64,000 nt of DNA from Okeanomitos corallinicola TIOX110 (GTDB lineage Bacteria; Cyanobacteriota; Cyanobacteriia; Cyanobacteriales; Nostocaceae), in NCBI RefSeq assembly GCF_038050375.1, contig NZ_CP150886.1:1405318-1469317 (forward strand), given 5' to 3'. Under the pieces are notes generated by a model, which saw only the letters and a list, made by a program, of their open reading frames with translations, ran no database searches and had not been told where the DNA came from. Positions 44,901 to 52,959 of the stretch are shown here, piece by piece. Within the stretch, counting starts at the first letter, position 1. Every line of letters starts with the position of its first letter. Position numbers and translations under genes: made by a program.

Positions 44901-44992
44901 CTAGCCTGCAAAATCTCCGGCGCACGAGTGCTGTCGCAACGGAGTAGTTCTTCGGTTAAGTCCAGATAGGCTTGGTGGCGTTGTGCGTCCAT
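41936..44992 (-). CDS. TPR-CHAT protein with intact protease dyad
   Basis: A 1018-aa protein. The N-terminal ~75 residues (QRHQAYLDLTEELLRC, EQGNLQGANQIYNL) are a helical domain also seen at the start of the 59.5-kb paralogue. Residues ~155-480 are long TPR units of ~46 residues (for example RAENLEQAIAHYQNALQVYT). Residues ~640-1018 form a CHAT domain, a caspase/separase-like peptidase, with His853 in HFACHGIFDL and Cys894 in TLSACETGL, both present. It ends with the family motif FHWAGFCAVGV. It is the last gene of the island, 228 bases from the next. CHAT proteases are typically effectors cleaving specific targets after activation; the substrate is unknown. Confidence 0.88.
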   Translation of the reverse strand: MDAQRHQAYLDLTEELLRCDSTRAPEILQARREFVDTGWVEWLEQAAIRQEEQGNLQGANQIYNLRDYAAILVNLETVKITAPFWNELWQAILQSNCNSQVIEPLLRANLDKLTDAFAQILPSLAANLFSTIPPEGWTTIAGLFVNFSNLMFHFPLGIRANNLEIAIAGYNIALDIFTQDELPQQWAIVQNSLGAVYNNRLRGERAENLEQAIAHYQNALQVYTQDSLREEWAMLQNNLGTAYSSRILGDRAQNLEQAILCHQNSLQVYTEDDYPVDWARAQHNLGIAYRGRIQGEPDANLEQAIACFHKSLLVRTRSVLPTEWAETQKNLGVVYCDRQQGNKARNLERAINYLQNALQMYTQTEFPEKWAETQKNLGVVYWQRLEGEKAENIERAIACYQNALQVYTKAEFPETWAETQNALAVTWRQRILGEHHQNLEQAINCCQEALQVRTQAAFPMYHTETQLNLGLTYWDMHQLHLAYSAFVAAVDTVEFLRSEIVSGDIAKRKLAEEWHQLYINIVEVSLELAVNEPQYLSKAITYVERSKTRQLVELLLSRDNHSIFPPDIASQLQQLQDEINQGQQCIQSGTSANSTVLAQKLQKLRQQRNTLQDSYLAVGSRFDLAPFLASLDDRTAVIEWFIADGQIFTFVVTPNTGSSPAPNSETEANSFLCVEENQQRITVWRSTPEDLQDLTNWLEAYLKDYYQDKGSWRTQLMPRLEELARNLYFDRLLSQLPQGCNQLILIPHRFLHILPLHALPVFDTTLIDRFSRGIRYAPSCQLLQLAQTRQRPNFKHLFAIQNPTNDLSYAAIEVEVIRDKFEIATVFQQSAATKAAISNSLLQGIHCVHFACHGIFDLVSPLNSALQLADGPLTLAEILNLDLQQTRLVTLSACETGLTDPSSLSDEYIGLPSGFLYAGTPSLVSSLWTVNDLSTSFLMLQFYHNLRNGSSVGTALNLAQLWLRDVTKMELEKWVIQTQLPLPPAVRMALRRLLHKLQDDSKPFCDPFHWAGFCAVGV

Positions 44993-45220
44993 GTTGTTTG
45001 AGTCTACTCAAATCTGTTTTTGCATCGTTTTTAGGGGGTGGTGACGGTTTTTGTGTGATGTTCTGTTGTTGAGGGAGCGATCGCGTAGCTGAACCAGTTA
45101 AACTAATATATTTTCTGGACGGCTTGTTTACATTTGAGTATTATTTACTACCAATACATTTATTTCCTTGAAAAGCTTTCTGTAACAAGCAAAATGCACC
45201 AAAAATAGTTTCAATAATGC

Positions 45221-45574
45221 TTAATTTGATTGTTTTTTGGGTTGAGATGAAGAAGTATCTGGCTGGCTTGATTGACGACTTTGAGTTACTGAGTTTTCAA
45301 TCATTTCCTTACTTTCTGCACCAGTGATAGGAGTCCTATTACCACCCGCAGCTCGTAAACTGTCTAAATCTTCAACTGGTACCTTGAGGATAGCATCTAG
45401 AATTTGCGGACGGGTTTCGTACCAGAGGGCGATCGCATTTGATATTTCCTCCACATCATCTGGGAGGGTTGCAAGCAATTCTAGTACATCGGTACGGTCT
45501 TCTACCGTTAATAGCTCAGGTTGGGTTTGTAATATGTATACAAAAGTTAAAATATTTTCTTCGTAAGGTGACAT
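45221..45574 (-). CDS. Small helical protein of the conflict island
   Basis: The 117-aa protein has a helical first half (SPYEENILTFVYILQTQPEL, then EDRTDVLELLATLPDDVEEI and AIALWYETRPQILDAIL). Its second half is low in complexity, rich in Ser/Gln/Pro, and probably disordered. AGGAGT before the ATG is a good ribosome-binding site, and it follows the 452-aa CHAT-like gene by 14 bases. The compact helical unit could be an adaptor or small effector-associated domain; I cannot name the family. A role in the surrounding system is inferred only from its place. Confidence 0.55.
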   Translation of the reverse strand: MSPYEENILTFVYILQTQPELLTVEDRTDVLELLATLPDDVEEISNAIALWYETRPQILDAILKVPVEDLDSLRAAGGNRTPITGAESKEMIENSVTQSRQSSQPDTSSSQPKKQSN

Positions 45575-45588
45575 TTTTTAACTCCTAT

Positions 45589-46947
45589 TCATTGACCAAT
45601 CGCACAGAAGGCAGCCCAATACAAAGGGTTATGGAATGGCTGGATATCATCTGGAAATTTATGAAGACCACGACGTAGAATCATTTTAATTGTTGCATTT
45701 AAAGGTATTTGGTTTGCGTCAATCCATTGTAATAGTTCCTTTTTGGTGATATCTCGAAGCCATATTTGGGCTTGATTTAGGGCAACTGCTATAGTAGTTT
45801 TCATTTGTAGATTTTGATAAAACTTAATCATCAATAAAGCCGTAGATAAGTCGTTAACCCCCCAAAGACTACCCACGACACTAGTGCTACCTGCACATAA
45901 AAAAGCACCAGGAAAGCCAATATACTCATCACTACTATTTGTCCAATCAATTAGGGCTGTTTCAGAAGCCGAAAGAGTAACTAAACGACATTTGCTTAAG
46001 TTAAGCTTAAAAATTTCTTCCAAAGTGACAGGTTCGTCAGCAAAAAAAAGACAGGATTCTAGAGGTGAATCAATCTTAAAATCACTATCACCAGAGAAAT
46101 GCAAACAATGAACAGAGTTAAGTGTTTGATTATTCAGTAAATCTTTTCTTGCATCAGCTTTAGTTAAAATATTTGTATTAGGAAAGTATCGCTTTATATT
46201 TTCTACTTCAACATTGGTATAAGGTAAGTTTCCGTTAGGATTTTGAATAGCAAAAAAGTTGCTAAACTCCGTGCGTTGCCTAGATTGAATCATTTGTACT
46301 ATCCTGCAACTAGGAACATAGCGGATACCTTCAGGAAACCTATCAAGGAGACATGATCCATCAGCAAAGGGAAGGGCATGAAGAGGGAGGCAGTGGAGGA
46401 AGCGATGAGGAATCAAAATTAATTGGTCACAAGTTGTAGGCAAGTTGTTTAGGATTTCGTCAAGATGTAGTATCTGAGCCAACTTATTAAGTCTTAGCAA
46501 GAATTCTACTCGCCACTGTTCTTGATTTTTCTGATAGTCTTGAAAATACTCTTGAATCAATTCAACTAACGCTAAATTATCCTTAACAGAAGCTTGTATA
46601 ACTAAAGGAAGATCAGATTGTGCAGTAATAATGAAAGTCTGAAAATTATCATCTTGTAGATGCCATTCTAGAATAGCAGTTCTTTCATCAGTGATAAGAG
46701 ATTTAATTTGAGCAAAATTTATATGTTCAATGGATTGAGTAAGATTGAAATTTGGATCGATTGGTAAAATTTCAAGAGTAATTAATTCATCTAGCTGTTG
46801 CTGTAGTTGAATTATCTGCTGTTGTAGTTGAATGAATATATCCCGACTACTTGGAGTAATTGAATTTTCAACAATTGCATTTTTTATTAATTCCTTGATT
46901 TCACTCTTTGTTAGATTACTAGGAACTCTCTTAGAACCTGGTGCCAT
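45589..46947 (-). CDS. Inactivated CHAT-domain protein without TPRs
   Basis: The 452-aa protein starts with a Gln-rich coiled coil and then aligns along the whole CHAT domain of its paralogues, ending LYWAAFCAIGQ. Both catalytic residues are replaced. The His motif HFxCHG is HFSGDSDF (Asp287 at the His position), and the Cys motif SACETG is SASETA (Ser328 at the Cys position). It is thus a predicted pseudo-protease. Its upstream neighbour is the matching TPR half, so this looks like a TPR-CHAT gene divided into two. I prefer the ATG at 46947; GTG 46956 is also possible. It may act as a scaffold or decoy. Confidence 0.8.
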   Translation of the reverse strand: MAPGSKRVPSNLTKSEIKELIKNAIVENSITPSSRDIFIQLQQQIIQLQQQLDELITLEILPIDPNFNLTQSIEHINFAQIKSLITDERTAILEWHLQDDNFQTFIITAQSDLPLVIQASVKDNLALVELIQEYFQDYQKNQEQWRVEFLLRLNKLAQILHLDEILNNLPTTCDQLILIPHRFLHCLPLHALPFADGSCLLDRFPEGIRYVPSCRIVQMIQSRQRTEFSNFFAIQNPNGNLPYTNVEVENIKRYFPNTNILTKADARKDLLNNQTLNSVHCLHFSGDSDFKIDSPLESCLFFADEPVTLEEIFKLNLSKCRLVTLSASETALIDWTNSSDEYIGFPGAFLCAGSTSVVGSLWGVNDLSTALLMIKFYQNLQMKTTIAVALNQAQIWLRDITKKELLQWIDANQIPLNATIKMILRRGLHKFPDDIQPFHNPLYWAAFCAIGQ

Positions 46948-46994
46948 ATATTTCACCCTTTTTTATGTTGATTTTGTATAGCTTCTTTCTCCAT

Positions 46995-49586
46995 TCAGTA
47001 ACTATCCCGATTGCTTACTCCATCTTCTGCTCGAATGTTGACTAAAGTTGATATATTTTTATTCAAAGACTCAAGCTGTAGCTGCTTTGTTGAAATTTCC
47101 AAACGCAAGCGTTGTAACTCATTCAGGATAGAGTCTGGAATATTACCTTTTGGGTGGAGATTGCAGTTGGCAATGAGTTTTACCAAATTACGTACTTTAC
47201 TTCTCTCAACGTATTCAATAGCTTTGTCGATATAACCTAATTTCAAGCATACTTCAACCATGCTTTGACAAGCTTGGGTTAATATTTCAGTCAAATCTTG
47301 TTTTTTTCCTTTAACTTCCCATCTATTAAATGTACTACCTTGAAATGATTCCAAGCTATCAATTATATTAGCAAAAGCATCGTAGCTACTATTTAACTGG
47401 CTATTATCTTGATATGCAATAGCAAGGTTGAATAGAGTTTCTAAATGCTTTTGGGGAAAAGAAGTAGAAGTATAAACCTGCAAAGCATTTTGAAAACAGT
47501 TGATAGCTCTTTCTATATTATTGGTGCGATCGCCTCCTATCAGTTCTGAGTAGGTAGTCCCTAAATTTTTCTGGTTTTCTGCCCATTGTTGAGGAAATGA
47601 TATCCGAGTGTAAACCTGTAAAGCATTCTCAAAGCAATTAATAGCTCTTTTTATATTATCTGCACGTTCTCCTCGAATGCGATCGCGGTAAGCAATCCCA
47701 AGATTATTTTGAGTATTTGCCCAATCTACGGGAAAATCATGAAGGGAGTACACTTGGAAAGCAGCATCAAAACAACTAATAGCTTGTTCTAAGTTTTCTG
47801 AGTGATCGCCGACAATACGATCACGATAGGCAAAACCTAGATTGTTCATAGTTACTGCCCAGTTTATTGGAAATGCTTCACGAGTATAAACCTGTAAAGC
47901 ATTTTGACAGGAGTAGATCGCCATTTCCAAATTTTCGGCTTTATCTCCCCTAATTCTGTCACGGTAGGCATTACCCAGATTATTTTGCGCGTTTGCCCAA
48001 TCTATAGGAAAATCATGACGGGTTCTCACTTCTAAAGCCTGAGTAAAAGCAGCAATAGCATATTCGATATTTTCAGCTTTATCTCCCTTAATTCTGTTAA
48101 TGTAAGCAGTTCCTAAAGCATTTTGCGTAGCAGCCCATTCAACAGGAAAATCAATACGGGTTCTCACTTCTAAAGCCTGAGTAAAAGCAGCGATAGCATA
48201 TTCGATATTTTCAGCTTTATCTCCCTTAATTCTATTAATGTAAGCAATTCCTAAGTTAATTTGTGTACCTGCCCAATCAAGAGGAAAGTCAGTGAGAGTC
48301 AGGACTTGAAGTGCATCTAAACAAGATGCAATTGCCTGTTCTAAATTCTCAGTTTTATCTCCTCTAATCCTATTAATGTAGGCTTCTGCTAAACTAATTT
48401 GCATCAAAGCCCAATCTTGAGGAAAATGATCGCGGGTGAAGATTTGGAGTGCAGCCAAGAAATAGGCAATTGCCTGTTCTAGATTCTCCGCTCTGTTCCC
48501 CTTAATTCTATCTCTATAAGCATTCCCTAAAAGTGCCTGTATACCTGCCCAATTTCTAGGAGACTCCTCACGGGTAAAAACTGTCAGCACTATTTCATAA
48601 CCAGTAATAGCAATCTCTATATTTATTGCTTTGTTACCCAAGGGAAACTGACTAATCAAATGGCTAAAATTACTGACATCTGTAGCTAGTAATTGTGCTG
48701 CATCTGACTGCGCTTTTGTCAAGATATTTGTTGCCCAAAGCCGCAATACTTCTGCTAAATGTAGATTCAGTTTTTCTGAATTCGCTGCCAAAAATGGGTA
48801 AACTACTTGTGCATCACCCTTACTTTCCGAAATAATTTGCAACAATCTTTGCAAGAAAGCTAATTCTACTTCAACTAAAGGAACTTCATCAGGAATTGAT
48901 AAATTTACTCCCACAATCTCAACCTGACGTTCCCGCCTTGGGAGCTTGCTAAATTCTTCCGCCGCACCCTCTAAATCCCCAGTAGTGTAACTCAACATTC
49001 CACGAACATAAGTAATCAGTGGTGCTTCAAATTCCACCAATGCTTCTGGAACAGCTTCTATAAATGACGCTAAACGAAACAGTTCTTTCCAATTTTTCTG
49101 TTGCAACCTCGACTCAATAGCTTTTGCTAATTCACGATTCAGATGTTTTGACTTAGTAGAAGCAAGTCCTATCCAATATTGAGGCTGGGTTAAATCTTCT
49201 TCCTGTCCTTCTTCCCTGGCAAACTGCTGTTTTAAATAATCAGTATAAAACTCGGCTAATTTATCTAATTGTTGCTTGCCAAAACGCTCATCTTCTTTAA
49301 GTTCTGTTAGCAACAGATTTCGTACAGCAACATCCATTTCGTAAAGTTCATAACCGACCTCACGACACAAACGAGACAGAAGTATGCGAGCAACTGCTGT
49401 CCAGGGAGCTTGGGGTACAAAGCGCAGCCAAATTTGGTAAAGTAAGTCTGGTGTGAGTGTCTGTGGAAATGCTGCATGACAAGCTAAATCAAAGTGCGCT
49501 TGATCAAATTTTTGGGCAAATCCTAAGATTCGCTCCATAGCTATGTCCAAATTTGTTGTTCTAGCTTCACTCATAATAACTATCAT
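46995..49586 (-). CDS. TPR protein with N-terminal helical domain (split from CHAT)
   Basis: About 863 aa. The N-terminal ~115 residues (TTNLDIAMERILGFAQKF, then LLYQIWLRFVPQAPWTAVAR) form a helical domain I do not recognise. Residues ~300-700 are ~8-9 TPR units of 46 residues (KGDKAENIEYAIAAFTQALE). The C-terminus keeps the YVERSKVRNLVKLI linker which in paralogues leads into CHAT, then stops. The start ATG at 49586 overlaps the vWA stop as TAATG, meaning translational coupling; ATG 49574 or GTG 49595 are alternatives. It is a likely sensor or adaptor for the MoxR-vWA core and for the CHAT-like gene 47 bases downstream. Confidence 0.8.
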   Translation of the reverse strand: MIVIMSEARTTNLDIAMERILGFAQKFDQAHFDLACHAAFPQTLTPDLLYQIWLRFVPQAPWTAVARILLSRLCREVGYELYEMDVAVRNLLLTELKEDERFGKQQLDKLAEFYTDYLKQQFAREEGQEEDLTQPQYWIGLASTKSKHLNRELAKAIESRLQQKNWKELFRLASFIEAVPEALVEFEAPLITYVRGMLSYTTGDLEGAAEEFSKLPRRERQVEIVGVNLSIPDEVPLVEVELAFLQRLLQIISESKGDAQVVYPFLAANSEKLNLHLAEVLRLWATNILTKAQSDAAQLLATDVSNFSHLISQFPLGNKAINIEIAITGYEIVLTVFTREESPRNWAGIQALLGNAYRDRIKGNRAENLEQAIAYFLAALQIFTRDHFPQDWALMQISLAEAYINRIRGDKTENLEQAIASCLDALQVLTLTDFPLDWAGTQINLGIAYINRIKGDKAENIEYAIAAFTQALEVRTRIDFPVEWAATQNALGTAYINRIKGDKAENIEYAIAAFTQALEVRTRHDFPIDWANAQNNLGNAYRDRIRGDKAENLEMAIYSCQNALQVYTREAFPINWAVTMNNLGFAYRDRIVGDHSENLEQAISCFDAAFQVYSLHDFPVDWANTQNNLGIAYRDRIRGERADNIKRAINCFENALQVYTRISFPQQWAENQKNLGTTYSELIGGDRTNNIERAINCFQNALQVYTSTSFPQKHLETLFNLAIAYQDNSQLNSSYDAFANIIDSLESFQGSTFNRWEVKGKKQDLTEILTQACQSMVEVCLKLGYIDKAIEYVERSKVRNLVKLIANCNLHPKGNIPDSILNELQRLRLEISTKQLQLESLNKNISTLVNIRAEDGVSNRDSY
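48018..48249 (-). repeat. Nearly identical tandem TPR units at DNA level
   Basis: The stretch from 48018 and the one from 48156, 138 bases (46 codons) apart, agree over about 90 bases with only a few differences. Other TPR units in the gene are far more diverged, so this is a recent duplication or gene conversion. Confidence 0.75.
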
Positions 49587-50815
49587 TACATCCACTGGTA
49601 GGGATGCTCCCAGTAAACGTAGCGACCGCGTAAAATATTAATAGCTGCACTCAGTCCCTCACGACTCATTTCAAACATTGGCACAAAACGAGCAATTTTA
49701 TCAGCAGTGGTATACTGCCAACTATCGTTGGGCATGGGATTTAACCAAGCATAATAATTTACTGATTGCTGAAGTTGCTCAACAAACTTTTGCGTATACT
49801 CAACTCGTTCTGGATTATAGTTACCTCGCGCAGCACCAGCATCGCTAACAATTAGTACGGATGTTTTTTTATCAATAGATTTTAGAAAATTTGTAATTCG
49901 TTGAGCTTCCAGTCTAGTTGGGTCAATAAAAAGATATTTTTCAGGATAGTTCTGGAAGTAATAAACACTGGTTTGCTTAATGTTTCCACCCCGTTCAGCT
50001 TTATCTATTAATTGACGGGAGAGATGATGAAAAGGCACCATTGAGCCACCTTGATCGACCAGTAAGACCAGTTTAACTTGATTGGTATAGCGTGGCATCA
50101 TCACTGGTTCAGGTAAAATCCCGTAACGACAATTTTTTTCTACCGTACCTGCTATATCTAACTCCTTCAATGTACCTTCGCGCACGCGGCGACGTAAAAA
50201 ACGCCAACCTTGCTTCATCTCTCTACTGGTTACTGGTAGGTATTGTGCTGATAAATCTGTGGGGTAGTAACTTGTTTCAAAGGTACTAGGCTGATTGCTG
50301 CGAAGTGCTTGAATTACCTGTTCTGGTTCAATTTCTTGCACTATATCAGCAGTTGAACTTGCTTCAGTAACGGGTTTTTGAGGTTGAGTTGGTTGATTTT
50401 CAAGTGGTGGCTGATTAGGTTCTTCGGAAATAGGTGTTGATGTTGATGTAGAAGAACCGACAGTTTCTTCTTGCTTTGTTAATGAATTTACAGCTTGAGG
50501 TGTTTCGGTTTTTTTAGCTGTTTCGACCGCAGGCTTTACTGGTTCGGTAGTGGAAGATTGATTTATATGAGTTTGGGGTTGAGCTAATAGCACTTCATCA
50601 AAAAGCCGATTGAGTAAACGGGCTTCTTGCTCAGATTTTGTCCATAGTGTACAGCACAATCGCTCTAATGTTTGGCGATCGCCCATACCAAATCCTGCTT
50701 GCAACGCCTGTAGTGCCAACATATAATCTTCAACACCCAAGGGAAAACCGTATGACCGCAATTTATTAAATAAAATTAACAAAGCATTGAGTAAAGGAAT
50801 TTCAACGGGATTCAT
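49586..50815 (-). CDS. vWA-domain partner of MoxR
   Basis: The 409-aa protein has a helical N-terminal part (~1-100), a disordered Pro/Thr/Glu-rich middle (~105-185) and a vWA domain (~235-400). The MIDAS motif is LLVDQGGSMVPF with Asp254, Gly256 and Ser258 (D-x-G-x-S, Gly replacing the usual Ser). vWA proteins coupled to MoxR ATPases mediate chaperone-like assembly or remodelling. AGGAGG is ideally placed before the ATG at 50815, deciding against longer starts. The ATG overlaps the MoxR stop (ATGA), and the TPR gene overlaps its own stop, so three genes are translated together. Confidence 0.85.
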   Translation of the reverse strand: MNPVEIPLLNALLILFNKLRSYGFPLGVEDYMLALQALQAGFGMGDRQTLERLCCTLWTKSEQEARLLNRLFDEVLLAQPQTHINQSSTTEPVKPAVETAKKTETPQAVNSLTKQEETVGSSTSTSTPISEEPNQPPLENQPTQPQKPVTEASSTADIVQEIEPEQVIQALRSNQPSTFETSYYPTDLSAQYLPVTSREMKQGWRFLRRRVREGTLKELDIAGTVEKNCRYGILPEPVMMPRYTNQVKLVLLVDQGGSMVPFHHLSRQLIDKAERGGNIKQTSVYYFQNYPEKYLFIDPTRLEAQRITNFLKSIDKKTSVLIVSDAGAARGNYNPERVEYTQKFVEQLQQSVNYYAWLNPMPNDSWQYTTADKIARFVPMFEMSREGLSAAINILRGRYVYWEHPYQWM

Positions 50816-51810
50816 TTTTGTTCCTCCTGTGACGGAAGCAAGTAGTCCCGATAATCCTTCCAATACTTTAATAAAACTCCAGCAAATGGAAGTTCTCCTT
50901 CGAGTTTACTCAAAGCCTCATCTTCAGGATATTCTCGCAAGATTGTAAACCAGTCAATTAACTCACTGGTACTGACTTTTTTACCAGTTTTACCAATATT
51001 TTCTTCCATCTTGTTTCGCAGTAGTTGAAAGCGTCTAACAGCTGCTCCTATAACTGCTGGTTGTGATTTCGGGAAGTGGGCGTTAATAATGTTGATTAGT
51101 TCAGATTCTTGAGGAAATTTAATATAGTGGAATAAGCAACGACGTAGGAAAGCATCAGGTAAATCTTTCTCATCATTGCTAGTAATAAATATAATTGGCA
51201 AATACTTTGAATTGGCTTTTATCTCTCCTCCCGTTTCCTGAATAAGAAATCTCCCCTCATCTAATGCTTGAAGTAAGTCATTGGGAAAATCAATATCAGC
51301 TTTATCAATTTCATCAATCAGAACTACACAGCGTTGTGGTTTTTCTGAGAAGTTGTACTGAGATTGTTCCAAAGACTTCTGAAACTCACAACCTAACAAA
51401 CCAAGTTCTTGGCGCTGCGATTTATCCAGAGAAAAGAGGAAGGCACGACCCAACGGCCCCAGCCTGATATAATTGTTAGGGTCATTCACTTTTGAGCGTT
51501 TCTGCTCATCATGCTGTGCTAATTGGGCATCCTGAAGACGAGCGATCGCATCGTAAGTGTAAAAACCATCTTTTGCCCTAGTTGTAGATTGGATATACCA
51601 AGACTCATAAGGTAATTTTAGTTCATCAGCCACAGCACGAGCCAAGCGAGTTTTACCACAACCCGGTTCTCCTTTGAGCAACAAAGGACGTTTTTGTAAA
51701 AAAATTGTCAGATTTACTGCTTCAATCAACTCAGGCGCGGGTATATAAGGCTCACGCCCATCAAATTCGGATTTACCTGTATAAATGCAGGGTATTACTG
51801 AATCAACCAT
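50812..51810 (-). CDS. MoxR-family AAA+ ATPase
   Basis: The 332-aa protein has Walker A in LLLKGEPGCGKTRLARAVAD (~residues 45-60), Walker B in RCVVLIDEIDKADIDFPNDL (~165), and sensor 1/Arg-finger regions IIFITSNDEKDLPDAFLRRC. This fits the MoxR group, whose members act as chaperones for protein activation together with vWA partners. The ATG at 51810 has GGAAAGGA upstream; the TTG at 51831 is less likely. It sits between the iSTAND gene (21 bases) and the vWA gene (overlap). Confidence 0.9.
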   Translation of the reverse strand: MVDSVIPCIYTGKSEFDGREPYIPAPELIEAVNLTIFLQKRPLLLKGEPGCGKTRLARAVADELKLPYESWYIQSTTRAKDGFYTYDAIARLQDAQLAQHDEQKRSKVNDPNNYIRLGPLGRAFLFSLDKSQRQELGLLGCEFQKSLEQSQYNFSEKPQRCVVLIDEIDKADIDFPNDLLQALDEGRFLIQETGGEIKANSKYLPIIFITSNDEKDLPDAFLRRCLFHYIKFPQESELINIINAHFPKSQPAVIGAAVRRFQLLRNKMEENIGKTGKKVSTSELIDWFTILREYPEDEALSKLEGELPFAGVLLKYWKDYRDYLLPSQEEQK

Positions 51811-51831
51811 TGTGTTAATTTTCCTTTCCAA

Positions 51832-52959
51832 CTAGAACACCTGAATCAACTTATGTGCTAACTCTCTTTCCCAACTGGTATTACAGTACTGACAAATTCT
51901 TTCGTAAACAAGCTCAGGAACACCTTCTTGAGAATCTGTCAGTAATATATCAACACATAAACTTTCAGGTACTACCTTGTCTCTAACTGCTACTCGCAGC
52001 CAACTAGCTATCTTTGTACGGGGAAATTGTGTGCTGGGGGGTAAGCTTAAGGGAATTTTGGGGTATTTTGGGTGATTAACTTCCTCAGCCAAAGAAACCC
52101 CTGATTTACAGACTCCTCCTTTATTATCAATTAAAAACATTACCAAATATGTTTCTTTGTGATTAGCTTTTTCTACAATAGGTTGCCAAAAATCTTGAAT
52201 TAATTCATCCAAAAAACTCAATCTATCACTTTGATAGACTTCATAAAATATAAAAATTAAATTTTGAGATTGCAACGCTTGAAAAATTTTCTCCTTTATT
52301 TGTTCTGGCGATAACCCAGTAGGCTGGTTGCCATGAACAAACCTTCGAGCCACTTCCTCCCACACGCAATCAATGTTCTTCAGGTTGCTAAGTTTAACAA
52401 AAATTTCTCTGCGTTCCCCATTCTTTAACTCTTGTAATTGCAACAGTCGAGTAACCAAAGGGAATTGCCCAAATTGATGATTACCATGAACTAAAAAAGC
52501 TGCTGTTTTGTGAGGAAAATTTTGCCAGTCTAGAGCTGTTATTACTTTATCTTCCTGCTCGTCAAAGTCAATATCGAGAATCGAGTGAAAAAGTTTTTGC
52601 TTATCTAGAAAAAATTGTGTATCTAATGCTTGAGATTGAACTATGATTTTTTCAATTTTGACACATAAATCATTAATGTCGCCCCATCTGGCATTATCTG
52701 GATGACAATTATCTCGTAAGGATTGCACAAACCTGGGAAATATCCAACCATACAGTGCATGTTTACTTTTGAGAAGTATAGATAGATTATTCATCACTAG
52801 ATATAATCGACTTTTTTCTTCTACTAGCTCGTCTACTAAAAAACAAAACTCTTGCTGTGCTTCGCAAAATGCACAAAGACTTTCATAACTTTTAAATTGC
52901 GGACAATTCTTAAAAACTGTATGGCATTGCGAATACAGATCAGATGGTAGTTCCACCAA
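51832..52959 (-). CDS. Adaptor (EAD-like) plus inactive STAND-type NTPase protein
   Basis: The 375-aa protein has two parts. Residues ~8-90 are a helical death-like domain (CHTVFKNCPQFKSYESLCAF, FPRFVQSLRDNC). Residues ~150-375 resemble a STAND NTPase, but the P-loop is FLVHGNHQFGQFPLVTRLLQ, lacking the Lys-Ser/Thr of Walker A, and the Walker B region is NLIFIFYEVYQ without the acidic pair. It is therefore predicted not to bind or hydrolyse NTP. Such inactive STANDs are a hallmark of vWA-MoxR conflict systems. The adaptor part resembles the helical domain of the trypsin-like protein at 54.0 kb. The start is a TTG/GTG pair (52959/52956) right after the upstream stop. Confidence 0.7.
   Translation of the reverse strand: MVELPSDLYSQCHTVFKNCPQFKSYESLCAFCEAQQEFCFLVDELVEEKSRLYLVMNNLSILLKSKHALYGWIFPRFVQSLRDNCHPDNARWGDINDLCVKIEKIIVQSQALDTQFFLDKQKLFHSILDIDFDEQEDKVITALDWQNFPHKTAAFLVHGNHQFGQFPLVTRLLQLQELKNGERREIFVKLSNLKNIDCVWEEVARRFVHGNQPTGLSPEQIKEKIFQALQSQNLIFIFYEVYQSDRLSFLDELIQDFWQPIVEKANHKETYLVMFLIDNKGGVCKSGVSLAEEVNHPKYPKIPLSLPPSTQFPRTKIASWLRVAVRDKVVPESLCVDILLTDSQEGVPELVYERICQYCNTSWERELAHKLIQVF

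Noticed and set aside
48018-48249. Regular repeats that could suggest a CRISPR array
   Set aside because: They are 138-base in-frame TPR units with no unique spacers; no other CRISPR-like array or cas gene was seen.
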